64,000 nucleotides of DNA, from contig JAUIHP010000022.1 in NCBI GenBank assembly GCA_030431975.1, positions 54,241-118,240 of the forward strand, given 5' to 3'. Both the position numbers and the translations under genes were made by a program. The notes below the pieces were generated by a model. That model was given only the letters and a program-made list of their open reading frames with translations. It did not search any database and was not told where the DNA came from. Positions 8,698-18,093 of this stretch are shown here, piece after piece. Numbering within the stretch: position 1 is the first letter of the stretch; every line of letters begins with the position of its first letter. Origin of the DNA: a bacterium (GTDB taxonomy: Bacteria > Eisenbacteria > RBG-16-71-46 > CAIMUX01).

Positions 8698-8802
8698 CGG
8701 ATCGACAAACCGGGGGATGGGCGGTGCCCGCGTCCATCCCGTCGTTCTTTGATTATCTGCACCTGTGCGTCGACGACGCGCGGACTCCGACGGAGACTGA
8801 TC

Positions 8803-10428
8803 ATGAAGAACCTCCCGTTCGGCACTCTCCCAAGCAAACGTTGGATTCAACTGACTTGGGAAAATGCACTTTGGATGCCTGTCATCCTGCTTCTGTTCGT
8901 CGCGGCCACAAGCGCACATGGACAGACACCCGCAAGTGAAGGCGGGACCGATCAGGAGGAGCCGTTCCCGGAGGAGCGGGAAGAGCAGGAGATCGATGAA
9001 TTCAAGTTCATCGGCTATTACTTCATGCGCTCCGAGATGTCCAACGTCGCGCCCGAGAATCAATTCCTGAAGGGACAAGTCGTCGGACGTCTCTTCGGAG
9101 GCAACACGACGCGAACCTCGTCCCGCACGTCCCGCTACACGGAGCAGCGGTTTCTCCCGATGATCACGTATTCTCCCCGGCTCTTCGACGGCTGGGCGAA
9201 GATGCGGATGTCGTTCGAGTTCGACTGGACCTGGGGAGATGCCAACTACGGAGCGGGGGGCAACTTCGGCGGAGGTTTCTCCGGCGACTTCGTCAACATG
9301 CAGACGCAGAACCTCTTCGTGGAGTTCCGGCCGAAGCCAAACCTCTTCATCAATGCCGGTCTCCTTCGCCTCTACGACAACGTTCAGGTTCCCTACTACA
9401 CGTTCACCGACCACCTCATCTACAAGGGCTACCGACTGGCTCTCTTTGGTTCGGACGCGACGGGCGTGGGCCTCCACTGGTTCTATGACACGGACAAGCG
9501 GGTCAAGCTCGGCGCCTATCAGCTCTACGAAAACAACGTGGAAGAGGATGATGATGTCGTTCTCTTCGAGATGGACCACGAGAAGGATTTCGGACTGGAG
9601 ACTTCGGCCGGCCTCTCCGTCCACTACCTGAGGGACCACGCCAACGGGGAAGGCGGTGTGTCGATCCTGGGACAGGGGCTGAACTCCGGTCTCAGCGACT
9701 ACAACGGCGTCTTCAACTTCGATCTTGGTGGGGAGAAGTACGAGGCGGACATCTTTTGGCTGGGGACGCATGCGCACCAGGATCCGCTTCTCGCTCAGGG
9801 GCGGTTTGGTTGGTCCGGATTTGCTTTCTGGAACGTCGGGCAGGTGCAGACGGCGAACCGGACGGTCGACATCAGCGGTCTCGCGACCAACCTGCGACTC
9901 GCCCAGCGCTACGGCGAAAGCAAGATGGACCAGGTGGCGCTGGACATGGTGTTCACGACTGGTGACGACGACAACATCCAGGGTGGCTACAACGGCGTTC
10001 TGACCGGCAACAACTGGACAGCCCCGGGCGCCGTGTTCTTCAGTCACGGTCTCTACCTACTCTTGCCGCATGGAAACGTCGTCAACCGGTTCAATGCGGC
10101 CGTCATCGACATCCAGAATCTTGGGTACGGGCTGCAGGCTGCGTCTCTCACCGCGTCCAAGGAACTGGTTCCGAACAAGTGGCTCGTGAAGACCGCTCTC
10201 GGCGCAGGACGGGCGACGTCGACGCCGGAGTCGATCGAAAAGAACATCGGAGTCGAAGCGAACCTCAACCTTCGCTACCGACTGCGCGTCTTCATGGATC
10301 TCGAACTGCACGCGGCCCACCTCTGGCTCGGCGACTTCTACGACTCCCCGGTCGTGAACGGAAATCTGGACACGCGTCCGAAGGATCCGTGGACCGCATT
10401 CGTCACACTCAAATGGATCATGTTCTAG
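8803..10428 (+). CDS. Outer-membrane beta-barrel protein (porin-like)
   Basis: Predicted outer-membrane protein of 541 residues. A signal peptide ends near HGQ, followed by a short acidic segment (EEPFPEEREEQEIDEF) and then alternating amphipathic strands rich in aromatic and Gly residues to the end. The last residues, FVTLKWIMF, end in Phe as expected for BamA recognition. I chose ATG 8803, which has GGAG 7 nt upstream and gives a proper signal peptide; 8749 would add 18 unlikely residues. The long barrel with FIGYYFMRSEMSN resembles alginate-export or DUF1302-type porins. It lies between two lipoproteins in the acyl locus and could be the passage for the locus's lipid or fatty substrate. 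Confidence 0.75.
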   Translation: MKNLPFGTLPSKRWIQLTWENALWMPVILLLFVAATSAHGQTPASEGGTDQEEPFPEEREEQEIDEFKFIGYYFMRSEMSNVAPENQFLKGQVVGRLFGGNTTRTSSRTSRYTEQRFLPMITYSPRLFDGWAKMRMSFEFDWTWGDANYGAGGNFGGGFSGDFVNMQTQNLFVEFRPKPNLFINAGLLRLYDNVQVPYYTFTDHLIYKGYRLALFGSDATGVGLHWFYDTDKRVKLGAYQLYENNVEEDDDVVLFEMDHEKDFGLETSAGLSVHYLRDHANGEGGVSILGQGLNSGLSDYNGVFNFDLGGEKYEADIFWLGTHAHQDPLLAQGRFGWSGFAFWNVGQVQTANRTVDISGLATNLRLAQRYGESKMDQVALDMVFTTGDDDNIQGGYNGVLTGNNWTAPGAVFFSHGLYLLLPHGNVVNRFNAAVIDIQNLGYGLQAASLTASKELVPNKWLVKTALGAGRATSTPESIEKNIGVEANLNLRYRLRVFMDLELHAAHLWLGDFYDSPVVNGNLDTRPKDPWTAFVTLKWIMF

Positions 10429-10440
10429 AAGGGGGATGCC

Positions 10441-11430
10441 ATGAAGACCGCTCCAACAACTCGGATCCGACTCGCTCTCTCGTTACTTCTGTTCATCGGA
10501 GGCATGCTCGTGACGCTTTCGACCGGCTGCTCGAGCAACGCGAACTTTTATCACCTTCCTCCTCTCGAGTTCGATCAGGTGGACTACCAGTATCCGGTGG
10601 AACGGGCCGCCGTCCGGAACCTCGAGGTTGGGTACATCGACGTGGGCTCGGGTCCCGAGACTCTGATTCTGATTCACGGGCTGGGTTCGAACGCCAAGGC
10701 CTGGCTGCGAAACATTTCCAGTTGGGGTGAGGAGTACCGCGTCATCGCGGTCGACCTGCCCGGCTACGGCTACTCGAGCAAAGGGGACTATCCCTATTCG
10801 CTCTCCTTCTATGGACAGGTTCTCACGGAGCTCCTCGACGGATTGGAAATCTCAGAAGCCACGTTCGTCGGCCACTCTTTGGGAGGGCAGATTGCACTCG
10901 TGACCGCGCTCGAACATCCAGAGCGGGTGTCGAAGCTCGTACTCTTTGCTCCTGCCGGGTTCGAGGAGTTCACTCGCGGCGAGAAGCAGTGGTTCAAGAA
11001 CGTGATGACGGTTGAACTCGTGCGGGATACGCCGGTGCGCGGAATCGCGGAGAATCTGCACGCGAATTTCTATGACACTCCCGTCGAGGCCGAGTTCATG
11101 ATCGCGGACCGGATCCAGGTGCGCGGTGCGTCCGACTTCGAGGACTACTGCTACGCCGTCACCCGCAACGTCGCTGCCATGGTCGACGATCCGGTGTTCT
11201 CGCGGTTGGAGCAGATCAGCCAACCGACGCTCGTCGTCTTCGGAAAGAACGACGGGCTGATTCCGAACCCGTATCTCCACGGTGGCTACACCCAGGACGT
11301 CGCCGAGAAGGGCGTGGCGGCTCTTCCGAATGGCGAACTCGAGATCGTGCCCGAATGCGGGCACTTTGTTCAGTTCGAGCGTCCGGACGTGGTGAACCCC
11401 TTGGTGCTGGAGTTCCTGCGCCGCAACTGA
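10441..11430 (+). CDS. Alpha/beta-hydrolase lipoprotein
   Basis: A 329-residue hydrolase anchored as a lipoprotein (signal peptide, lipobox LSTGC, Cys30). The fold is clear: oxyanion-hole motif IHGLGSN at 78-84, nucleophile elbow GHSLGG with Ser146, acid Asp271 in FGKNDGLIP, and His308 in PECGHFVQFE. It would cleave esters, thioesters or lactones at the outer membrane or in the periplasm. It starts 12 bp after the barrel gene. As last gene of the locus it may release the acid that the symporter imports and the ligase activates. OleB-type beta-lactone decarboxylases have an Asp nucleophile and no signal peptide, so it is not OleB. Confidence 0.85.
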   Translation: MKTAPTTRIRLALSLLLFIGGMLVTLSTGCSSNANFYHLPPLEFDQVDYQYPVERAAVRNLEVGYIDVGSGPETLILIHGLGSNAKAWLRNISSWGEEYRVIAVDLPGYGYSSKGDYPYSLSFYGQVLTELLDGLEISEATFVGHSLGGQIALVTALEHPERVSKLVLFAPAGFEEFTRGEKQWFKNVMTVELVRDTPVRGIAENLHANFYDTPVEAEFMIADRIQVRGASDFEDYCYAVTRNVAAMVDDPVFSRLEQISQPTLVVFGKNDGLIPNPYLHGGYTQDVAEKGVAALPNGELEIVPECGHFVQFERPDVVNPLVLEFLRRN

Positions 11431-11649
11431 CGACGTCTGCAACATCAAGTCGCACAACAACCTACAGTATGGTCGGTCGAGCGCGGGCGCCGGAATGGGC
11501 ATCTCAAGTCGTTAACGGACAAGAGGTTAGTCCTGTAGAGACCCGTTTTAGACCGCCTCCTCAAACTGCCGACATTCTTCGTTTCCGATCTGGTCCACGC
11601 CGATCGGGGGCGCCCTTGACAGAAAAGTCGCAGTCTTCAGGAGGAGTCT

Positions 11650-14445
11650 ATGTTCCACACAACACCGCACGCCTCGACCCGCCCCGTTGGGGGCCGCAGC
11701 GAAGCCGGTGCCCGACGACGGCAAGCTCTGCTCTCACTTGCCATGTTTGTCGTGCTCATCCTTACGTGCGGGCAGGATACGGATGCGCAAACGCTGATCG
11801 AGGACGAGATCTGGGGAACGCTTAGCCTCGCCAATAGTCCGTACCTCGTCGTTGACCACATCGCGGTTCCTGAGGATTCAACTCTGATCCTGCAGGCTGG
11901 GGTCGAAGTTCACTTTCGGTCGGGTAGCTACCTGTTGCTCCGGGGGAACCTCGTGGCGGAGGGCACTCCGGAGAGCCCGGTTTACTTTCGCAGCGAGTTG
12001 GCAGAACCGGATCCTGGTTCGTGGCGGAGTGTCATCCTTCGAACCGGTGCGAACGTCGACTTCACCGAGACTTGGATCGAGGACGGCGGGGCAAACACCA
12101 ACGAAGGCGGAATGTCCTCGTCCCTGGGAACGGCCGGGTCCATCGTGTGGAACGGGGGAGGCGTTCGCAATTGCGGTGATCACGGCATCTCCGTCAACGC
12201 CGATCTGTCTGAGTTCCGAAACCTGACGATCGAAGACAACGCGGGCGATGGGCTGGCTGTCGTCGCGACGACGCCGCCGGTCCTCGAAGCGCTTCAGGTG
12301 AACAACAACTCCGGTATGGCCATAAAGATCACGGGAGCACCGGGGGACGTGCCCCTGGGTCTTTCTGGGACCGGCAACGGACTCAACGCCATCTATGTCG
12401 ACGACCAACTCGGCGGAGACAGCCTTCCTCAAACCTGGACTTGGGACGCCAATCCGAACTTTCCCGTCGTTGTGAACCGGTTGGAGATCCAGAACGGAAA
12501 CGTTCTGCGAGTGGCGCCCGGCGCCGTCGTCAAGTTCAACGACTCCGGTGCCTACCTGAGAGTTTGGTCCGGCTCCCGGCTGGAGACTGTCGGGGGGACT
12601 GACGTCTGGTTCACTTCTTTGGCCGACGATTCCCGAGCTGGAGACACGAACGGGGATGGAGCATCTCAGGGAAGCCCCGGCGACTTTCGCAGCATTCTAC
12701 TTCGGGAGAACTCGTCCCTCTTCTTCCGGGACACCTATGTCAGCTACGGCGGAGCCAACTCGGAAGGACTCCTCCACAGCAACGACGGTTTCATGGCTTC
12801 CCTCGATTGGGAAGGCGGCGGGTTGATCGGAGGTGGTGACCACGGTATCGACGTCAACTGTGTGGAGACTCGCCTTCGCAACCTCGCCGTCAACGACCAC
12901 GCCGGTCACGGTCTTGCCATCAACCCGACGTTCGCCCCGGAGCTCGACAGCATCGATGCCAACGGGAATGGGCTCTATGCGATCTATCTCGAGGCCAATC
13001 CCGGTCACCTCCCGAACACACTTACCGGTTCGAACAATGGGGTCAATGGTGTCGTCGTCGGCGGAGATCTCGCATCAAACGATCCGGCCGGCACCTGGGT
13101 CTGGAGTCACAGTCCTGGCTTTCCCGTCGTCATTGAAGACGTCGAGGTATCCGCTGCAAACACTTTGGAGATCGAACCCGGATCGGTCGTCAAGTTTCTG
13201 GACTCGGATGCGTTTCTGTGGATCTTCGGAGCCCTGAATGTTCCCTCAGGTGGAGGCACGACCTGGTTCACCTCGCTTGCCGACGATGCACAGGGCGGGG
13301 ACACGAATAACGACGGGGCGGCCAGCCTCCCCTGGCCCGGAGACTGGCGCCATGTTGCCTTGCGCGCCGGAGCTGTGGCCAACCTGAACGACACCTGGTT
13401 CGCCTACGGCGGAAGCACGGGGCAAGGTCAGTTCATCTCGTCCCTGGGCACAGCCGCGGATGTCGTTTGGACGGGAGGCGGATCGGCTGCGTCCGCTGCG
13501 GACGGCGCACGCTTCGTCGTCGATCGGTTCACGGCCACTGGAGTCCAGTTCCTCAGCAACGAAATGTCGGGGCTTCGGTTGACGCCGTCTGACTCCGCGA
13601 TTGCGACGAGCTGCGAGTTCGTAGGCAACGAAGGCCTCACCGTATTGAACCTCGACGAAGATGTCATCGTCGATGCCACGAACAGTTGGTGGGGACATGT
13701 CAGCGGACCGTACGACCCCACGGACGGAAATCCGGACTACAATCCCGACGGTTTGGGCGGACCCGTCTCGGATTTCGTCATGTATCGCGACTGGGCTCCG
13801 GCCCCGACGGGCAACCAACCTCCGTCCGCCTTCACGCTGCAGACGCCGGAGGACGGGACCTACGTCTACGGCGAGTTGGTCGAGTTCACGTGGGATGCAA
13901 CTGTCGACCCGGAAGGGGAAGACGTTGTCTATGACCTCGAGTTCTCGACCATCACAAGTTTCGGAAGTGCGGTCTACGAACGCGTGGAAGGCCTGACCGC
14001 AACCGAGTGGACCGTCGATACGAGCGCGCTTCCATTCGGGACCAGCTACTGGCGAGTGGTCGCACGCGACGAAGGTTTGGGCCGAAGGATCGCGAGCCCC
14101 GGCTTCCACCGCATCGACAACATCCCGGCGACGGACGCAGAAAACCCGACCGACAACCGACGGTTGGCCTTCGAGACCTCACGGGTTCAGCCCAACCCGG
14201 CCGCGGCTCGGAGCGAGTTGGTCTTTTCCCTCCCCAAGACCGATCAGGTCACGGTGCGGATCGTTCGAGTCGACGGTCGCCTGGTACGGACCGTGCATGA
14301 CGGTGTGCTGCCGCAAGGTCGTCACACGGTGGCCTGGAGCGGGGAGGACGCTCGAGGAGAACGGGTGGCAGCAGGAGTCTACTTCTATCAGTTGACGACT
14401 TCCGCTGGGCAACTGGTGGAAAGAGTTACGGTGCTGCGGCAGTAG
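11650..14445 (+). CDS. Secreted parallel beta-helix protein with FlgD-Ig-like C-terminal domain
   Basis: A 931-residue exported protein. A signal-peptide-like segment (ALLSLAMFVVLIL) ends near residue 45. Three long homologous units follow at about 48-250, 255-465 and 470-690, each with a VxPGAVVKFxDSGAYLRV-type segment, a TWFTSLADD-type segment and SSLG(T)A, the pattern of right-handed beta-helices. Next comes a fibronectin-like domain (PPSAFTLQTPEDGTYVYGE), then a C-terminal sorting-like domain beginning VQPNPAAARSELVFSLP and ending VYFYQLTT then VTVLRQ. AGGAGG precedes ATG 11650. Likely a cell-surface or secreted adhesin or polysaccharide-binding protein; no catalytic residues are recognised. 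Confidence 0.82.
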   Translation: MFHTTPHASTRPVGGRSEAGARRRQALLSLAMFVVLILTCGQDTDAQTLIEDEIWGTLSLANSPYLVVDHIAVPEDSTLILQAGVEVHFRSGSYLLLRGNLVAEGTPESPVYFRSELAEPDPGSWRSVILRTGANVDFTETWIEDGGANTNEGGMSSSLGTAGSIVWNGGGVRNCGDHGISVNADLSEFRNLTIEDNAGDGLAVVATTPPVLEALQVNNNSGMAIKITGAPGDVPLGLSGTGNGLNAIYVDDQLGGDSLPQTWTWDANPNFPVVVNRLEIQNGNVLRVAPGAVVKFNDSGAYLRVWSGSRLETVGGTDVWFTSLADDSRAGDTNGDGASQGSPGDFRSILLRENSSLFFRDTYVSYGGANSEGLLHSNDGFMASLDWEGGGLIGGGDHGIDVNCVETRLRNLAVNDHAGHGLAINPTFAPELDSIDANGNGLYAIYLEANPGHLPNTLTGSNNGVNGVVVGGDLASNDPAGTWVWSHSPGFPVVIEDVEVSAANTLEIEPGSVVKFLDSDAFLWIFGALNVPSGGGTTWFTSLADDAQGGDTNNDGAASLPWPGDWRHVALRAGAVANLNDTWFAYGGSTGQGQFISSLGTAADVVWTGGGSAASAADGARFVVDRFTATGVQFLSNEMSGLRLTPSDSAIATSCEFVGNEGLTVLNLDEDVIVDATNSWWGHVSGPYDPTDGNPDYNPDGLGGPVSDFVMYRDWAPAPTGNQPPSAFTLQTPEDGTYVYGELVEFTWDATVDPEGEDVVYDLEFSTITSFGSAVYERVEGLTATEWTVDTSALPFGTSYWRVVARDEGLGRRIASPGFHRIDNIPATDAENPTDNRRLAFETSRVQPNPAAARSELVFSLPKTDQVTVRIVRVDGRLVRTVHDGVLPQGRHTVAWSGEDARGERVAAGVYFYQLTTSAGQLVERVTVLRQ

Positions 14446-14508
14446 TGTCTCGGAAGGAATTCGTCTGCCGCTCCCGCCGGCTAACCAGGCCGCGTCGCTC
14501 GCGTCGTT

Positions 14509-14545
14509 CGCCCCGAAGGGACCTCGTCGATGTCCTTTCGGGGCG
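14509..14545. terminator. Strong hairpin after the beta-helix gene
   Basis: CGCCCCGAAGGGAC at 14509-14522 pairs with GTCCTTTCGGGGCG at 14532-14545: 14 pairs including one G-U, with a 9-nt loop. It lies 64 bp after the stop at 14445. There is no U tract, so intrinsic termination is plausible but not certain. Confidence 0.55.
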
Positions 14546-14721
14546 GCGATATCTGGCCGGTCCGACCGGGATGACCTTTCCTTGGTAGCCACAGTCGCGC
14601 TCCGCTATCCTTCAGATGACACAAAAGGTCCGCTCGCCGCCGGTGGTGCCTTCTGTTCCGTGCGGAGCCTGTTCTCCCCACGTCGTTCCAATCCCCAAGA
14701 CGTTTCCGAAGGGTCCGGACT

Positions 14722-15501
14722 ATGTGGAACCGTATTGCGACAACGCGCGTGGATCTTGCCCTTGATACGACATTCGGTCTCGAGCTGAAACGTGTCAGCG
14801 AGGATCTTCGGTACCGGTTGAACCAAATCGCCGCCGGACTCTTCCTAATGATCGCTTTCGCTGCTTCCGATCCCGCGATGGCTGTGGAGCTGCGAGCGAT
14901 TGCGGACGTTGCCAGCGTCGACAGCTATCGGACGCACTCCTTCATGCGGTTCGGGGACGAGCCACCGGCGCAGCATGTGGAGGTCAGCGGAGTCTTCGCG
15001 AAGAGCCCCGAAGCTCACGACATTCAAGTCAGCGTCACCGAGGGTCGTCGCAAGCCGTGGATCTATTATCTGCGCCGTGAGAACGGCGTCCTTTACTCCG
15101 GCTCTGGTACTCGATGGAACGAGATCGATAAGTTCGATCTGACCGAGTTGTCGATCGTGGAGCCTGAGGATCTTCTCGAGATCGGGCCCAAGTTGGATGA
15201 GGTTGCGACGGAAGAACTGGATGGTCGCAAAGTGATCCATCTGAGAGGCAACAAAGAGGATCTCCCCGACATTGGGGGGAGTTCGGATGCGATCGAGTTC
15301 TCGCGGACGGACAAGGCGACGGTCGACTTGTGGGTGGACGCGGAAGAGTTCTTCGTCGTGAAGATGCAGATCGACGCGGAAGTCAAGCAGGGGTCGGATG
15401 TCCTGAATGTCGCGTTCGGGTACGAGGCGTCGGACTTCAACGACGTGCCGGCGATCGAGCCGATCGCCCCAGACCAGCTCGAGGGCGGTTCGCCGAAGTA
15501 G
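14722..15501 (+). CDS. Exported LppX/LolA-like lipid-carrier-fold protein
   Basis: A 259-residue predicted exported protein. The hydrophobic segment IAAGLFLMIAFAASDPAMA ends near residue 54, and a mature domain of about 200 residues resembles LolA/LppX-type half-barrels that carry lipids or lipoproteins: IQVSVTEGRRKPWIYYLRR, then WVDAEEFFVVKMQIDAEV. The N-terminal 35 residues before the hydrophobic stretch are unusual for a signal peptide; a later start at TTG 14818 would fit better but has a poorer ribosome-binding site. It stands alone between two secreted-protein genes. Family assignment rests on overall pattern only. Confidence 0.6.
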   Translation: MWNRIATTRVDLALDTTFGLELKRVSEDLRYRLNQIAAGLFLMIAFAASDPAMAVELRAIADVASVDSYRTHSFMRFGDEPPAQHVEVSGVFAKSPEAHDIQVSVTEGRRKPWIYYLRRENGVLYSGSGTRWNEIDKFDLTELSIVEPEDLLEIGPKLDEVATEELDGRKVIHLRGNKEDLPDIGGSSDAIEFSRTDKATVDLWVDAEEFFVVKMQIDAEVKQGSDVLNVAFGYEASDFNDVPAIEPIAPDQLEGGSPK

Positions 15502-15668
15502 GACGCGTTTTCCGGTCACACGCTCGAGCGATCCCGGTACCCGCAATCGGGAGAGGGTTTTGTTGCGACTGCAGAGGTGACGCTGAGCCACTCGTGGGTG
15601 GGCGCGTCATCTTTGCGGTGCGCTCCTGAGTTCAAGACCCAGCGCCTTTACTCTCGAAGGAGTCTCCC

Positions 15669-15929
15669 ATGCGAGTTTCGTATCCGAGCCTAGCCTGTCT
15701 CGCCGCCCTCCTGACCGCCGTATCTCCGACTCTGGCGGAGACCTACCAGAACACCTGGAGCTACACCTACGACGAAAACGGCCTCGCCGACGGGGTCGAG
15801 GATATGGCGATCGATGCGGACGGCAACGTCATCGTGACCGGAGAGGTTTCGGTCGAGCCGATCTTCGGCGGCGACATGGTCACGATCAAACTCGATCCGG
15901 ATGGAAATGTTCTCTGGACCGCTTCGTAG
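15669..15929 (+). CDS. N-terminal fragment of frameshifted WD-like repeat secreted protein
   Basis: An 86-residue fragment: signal peptide ending LAETY, then the first repeat with DGVEDMAIDADGNVIVTGEV and IKLDPDGNVLWTAS before a TAG. The following open frame (15901-17274, +1 relative) continues the same repeat series (GVAIGADGSVYCAGQ). Compared with later repeats, about 10-15 residues between LW and the next GVAI are missing, so an out-of-frame deletion, not a single-base slip, best explains the break. It could be a real inactivating change or an assembly error. AAGGAG precedes ATG 15669. Confidence 0.6.
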   Translation: MRVSYPSLACLAALLTAVSPTLAETYQNTWSYTYDENGLADGVEDMAIDADGNVIVTGEVSVEPIFGGDMVTIKLDPDGNVLWTAS

Positions 15930-17274
15930 TTTGGGCGTGGCCATTGGCGCGGACGGATCGGTCTACTGTGCCGGTCAGACCGGTGGAGGGATCACCACGG
16001 ACGCAGACATCGTTGCCGTGAAGTACTCGTCCGAAGGGGATGAACTGTGGACCTACCGATATGACCATCCGTACGACGGCCTCGATCGAGGCACCGACAT
16101 CGCGGTGGACGGCGCCGGAAACGCCTACATCAGCGGGTACAGCCAGGTCGGGCTCTCCGAGTACCACTTCACGACGATCTCGCTTGACGCGTCCGGAGCC
16201 GAGCGGTGGATCACGACTGTAGAAAGCCCGGATGGGCTCGGCTGGAACATCGCCCTCACGGAAGATGGAGACGCGATCGTTGCCGGGTACGACGCCTTCC
16301 GATTCTCAACGATTCGGTACGACGGAGCGACGGGAGAGGTGGAGTGGAATCGGACCTATTCACTTGGTTTCGGCGCCCAGGCGTTCGACCTGGCCATTGA
16401 CGATGCGGGGGACATCTACGTCACCGGTAGTGTCGGAACGGGTGCCAGCGGCCTCGAACTCGACTGGGCCACCGTCAAGTACGGCCCGGATGGCGACCTG
16501 CTTTGGCAACACCAGTACGACGGACCCGACCAAACGATCGACGAAGGCGCCGCGGTCGCCATTGATGAGGTGAACGCTCGGGTACTCCTGGCCGGTTACA
16601 GCACGGGCATTGGATCATCGGCCGACATCACGACCCTGAGTCTCGATGCCGCCACCGGCAACCAACTCTGGGTTGCGCGTGCCAACGGTCCACAGGACGG
16701 ACTGGACACAGGAGACGACGTTGTCGTCGACGGGCTCGGCAACGTCTATGTCGTCGGGACTTGGGTGGCCGCGGCGGGCGGAGTTCGGCGTCAGGTCCTG
16801 CTCGGCTACGACATGGAAGGAGAAGAGCGCCTCCTCGAAACTCTCGGCGTGGGTGGCAGCTACTACGGCGACCAGGTCCGGCTTCCGGCGAGCGGCGGGC
16901 CTGTCTTTACGTCCGGATCGGCTGCCGGCGACTACTCGGTGGCGAGATTCGATTCCGACAACCCGGCGGAGGTTGGTACGACAAACCTCTCTGCTTCCAT
17001 GCTTCGTGTCTTCCCGGCGGTTCCGACTCCGTTCAACTCTGAGACCCGCCTCCGCTTCGAACTGTCGGAAGCTGCGGACATCAAGATCGAGGTGTTCGAC
17101 GCCGCGGGCCGGTTGGTTCGTACGCTTGCCTCTGGCACGCAGGGGGCCGGATCGCATTCGATGGTCTGGAATGGCCAGGACGACCATGGGCGCAGTTTGA
17201 CCCCCGGCGTCTATTACTCGCGGGTTCAGGCGGGACCTCACTCTCAATCCGGGCGGGTCGTGCTCTCTCGGTAG
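15901..17274 (+). CDS. C-terminal part of frameshifted WD-like/SBBP repeat protein with sorting domain
   Basis: Main body of the broken gene starting at 15669. It holds about six SBBP/delta-60-like beta-propeller repeats (patterns such as DIAVDGAGNAYISGYS, DLAIDDAGDIYVTGSV and DVVVDGLGNVYVVGTW), then a C-terminal FlgD-Ig-like sorting domain (FPAVPTPFNSETRLRFELS, later GVYYSRVQ and VVLSR). Within this reading frame there is no signal peptide, which is encoded only by the upstream fragment, so a cell with this exact sequence would not export it. The ATG at 15901 is probably not a genuine start. Confidence 0.65.
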   Translation: MEMFSGPLRSLGVAIGADGSVYCAGQTGGGITTDADIVAVKYSSEGDELWTYRYDHPYDGLDRGTDIAVDGAGNAYISGYSQVGLSEYHFTTISLDASGAERWITTVESPDGLGWNIALTEDGDAIVAGYDAFRFSTIRYDGATGEVEWNRTYSLGFGAQAFDLAIDDAGDIYVTGSVGTGASGLELDWATVKYGPDGDLLWQHQYDGPDQTIDEGAAVAIDEVNARVLLAGYSTGIGSSADITTLSLDAATGNQLWVARANGPQDGLDTGDDVVVDGLGNVYVVGTWVAAAGGVRRQVLLGYDMEGEERLLETLGVGGSYYGDQVRLPASGGPVFTSGSAAGDYSVARFDSDNPAEVGTTNLSASMLRVFPAVPTPFNSETRLRFELSEAADIKIEVFDAAGRLVRTLASGTQGAGSHSMVWNGQDDHGRSLTPGVYYSRVQAGPHSQSGRVVLSR

Positions 17275-17324
17275 AGTGTTCTCTCGCTCCTCACTCGTGT
17301 AGCTCTTGGAGTATTCTTTGAGGC

Positions 17325-17948
17325 ATGGTCGAACCTGTCCGCCAGGCAATCCACTCCGGCGCCGCCGAGGAGCTTCGTAGACTCCTTCGGGAGGACCCCG
17401 CTCTCACTCATGCCGATGTTGGCTACGGTGACGGCAGTTCGAACACGGCGCCACCTCTTCATCTCGTTTGCGACGCGGTCTTCCGGAAACTCATCAGTGA
17501 AGAACAGGCGTTGGCCCTGACCGACGTTCTGTTGGATGCGAAGGTCGACCTGGAACATCGATTCGCGAAGTCCGGTGACTCGTACCTGATCTCGGCAGCG
17601 AGCCTCGGCGTGGAAACGGTGGGCATTCGGATGGTCGAGCAAGGCGCCGATGTCAGCCGCGTCGGCTTGTTCGGGGCGACCGCCCTGCACTGGGCGGCAT
17701 TCATGGGGCTGGACCGGATGGCCCACGCGCTCTTGGCTGCCGGCTCGGACTTGGAGCTCCGCGATCAGGAGCATCAAAGCACGCCGCTCGAGTGGGCACT
17801 GCATGCCTGGGAGAACGGGACCAACGGGCGCCGCGAGCGACTTCCTGAAGTTGCGTCCGTTCTGGTCGCCGCCGGGGCACGTGTTCCTGAAGATGCCCGA
17901 AGTCGGGCGCGGGACAACGACGACGAGATGGCGCGGGCCCTGAGCTGA
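17325..17948 (+). CDS. Ankyrin-repeat protein
   Basis: A 207-residue cytoplasmic protein with three to four ankyrin repeats: AIHSGAAEELRRLLREDPAL, then LISAASLGVETVGIRMVEQG, and the clearest one GATALHWAAFMGLDRMAHAL. Ankyrin proteins bind other proteins; bacterial ones may be stress proteins or secreted effectors. There is no signal peptide. Since the same window carries type III secretion genes, effector status is possible but unsupported by distance or a shared operon. Start ATG 17325 has a weak GAGG just upstream. Confidence 0.75.
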   Translation: MVEPVRQAIHSGAAEELRRLLREDPALTHADVGYGDGSSNTAPPLHLVCDAVFRKLISEEQALALTDVLLDAKVDLEHRFAKSGDSYLISAASLGVETVGIRMVEQGADVSRVGLFGATALHWAAFMGLDRMAHALLAAGSDLELRDQEHQSTPLEWALHAWENGTNGRRERLPEVASVLVAAGARVPEDARSRARDNDDEMARALS

Positions 17949-18093
17949 GCATGCCGGCTGGCTCCACCTGACAGAACGACGCAGTCCCCGCTAGTCCCAG
18001 TTACCGCAGCACGTCCAAGTGGGATCGGGTATGGCAGGATTTGATCGATCTTCGTCATTGCTGCCAAACGTCTTCAGGCCTCATGGTTTCACC

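Noticed and set aside
8230..10047. 605-codon minus-strand frame opposite the barrel gene
   Set aside because: Antisense shadow crossing several plus-strand genes; no signal or motif.
2705..11430. Calling the locus a true OleABCD olefin cluster
   Set aside because: The FabH-like protein lacks the His and Asn of OleA, the SDR is of classical FabG type, and the hydrolase has Ser and a lipid anchor where OleB has a cytosolic Asp nucleophile.
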